Source: JBFIHF01 sp964411125 (GTDB taxonomy: Bacteria > Myxococcota_A > Bradymonadia > Bradymonadales > Bradymonadaceae). From it: a stretch of 13,670 bases of DNA. The stretch covers positions 1-13,670 of the forward strand of contig CAYPJU010000115.1 of the NCBI GenBank assembly GCA_964411125.1, read 5' to 3'. Positions 13,631 through 13,670 of this stretch are shown here, piece after piece (position 1 is the first letter of the stretch; every line of letters starts with the position of its first letter). The notes below the pieces were generated by a model. That model was not told the origin of the DNA. It made no database searches and was given only the letters and a program-made list of their open reading frames with translations. Position numbers and translations under genes: made by a program.

Positions 13631-13670
13631 AGCGGTGAGCGGTTAGCGGGGAGCGGTTAGCGGGGAGCGG
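13631..13670 (+). repeat. Heptad repeat at the right window edge
   Basis: AGCGGTG, AGCGGTT, AGCGGGG, AGCGGTT, AGCGGGG, AGCGG: 7-bp period to the end of the window. It lies about 70 nt upstream of the minus-strand lipoprotein and is inverted relative to it, as at 7228-7276, so it is probably the border of another spacer element. A direct repeat CTGAAACTG precedes it (13611 and 13621). Confidence 0.85.

Overview
The window comes from a high-GC, Gram-negative bacterial chromosome. The gene order rpmH-rnpA-yidD-yidC-jag-mnmE is the classical ribosome/membrane-insertase cluster. The accessory genes encode secreted cysteine-rich lipoproteins, one with an asparagine-glycine-threonine linker (TGGTNNG repeats) and four Kazal-type modules. 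That combination resembles predatory delta-proteobacterial lineages, with Bradymonadales the best guess and myxobacteria next. The taxonomic call is an inference from protein style, not from a marker gene.

Layout. Positions 1-1732 (minus) hold a pair of genes overlapping by ATGA that encode two related membrane units; the second carries a spermidine-synthase-like domain and runs off the left edge. A 290-bp divergent spacer with a perfect 18-bp inverted repeat and a likely promoter leads into the plus-strand operon: rpmH (2020-2172), rnpA, yidD, yidC, jag/khpB and mnmE (ending 7003). These genes are tightly packed or overlapping. They link ribosomal protein L34, the RNase P protein, membrane protein insertion, an RNA-binding protein with an unusual histone-H1-like tail, and tRNA wobble modification. 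Next comes a Kazal-repeat lipoprotein (7373-9073) interrupted by a 100-N assembly gap. A LysR-type regulator (minus, 9345-10229) is divergent from a zinc-free quinone oxidoreductase-like enzyme (10337-11305), which it probably regulates. A second cysteine-rich lipoprotein (minus, 11789-13558) closes the window.

The most interesting signal lies between the genes. Every gene 3' end that leaves a transcription unit in this window (mnmE, the Kazal lipoprotein, lysR, the oxidoreductase, the Cys-rich lipoprotein) is followed within about 20-45 nt by the same hairpin, always in the sense orientation of the gene it follows. Its pattern is GGTGAG, then CGNNCG, loop TCT or TCC, CGNNCG, one unpaired base, then CTC. 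The inner bases vary in a compensatory way (GG:CC, CG:CG, GC:GC). In four cases the gap between stop codon and hairpin is made of 7-bp words whose register includes the stop codon. Behind the Cys-rich lipoprotein the hairpin is amplified into six tandem copies with a 39-bp period. I know of no described family with this pattern, but I cannot search. It could be a REP-like element, a U-tract-less terminator or an RNA 3'-end stabiliser.

I saw no tRNA, rRNA, CRISPR array, transposase or replication origin in the window.
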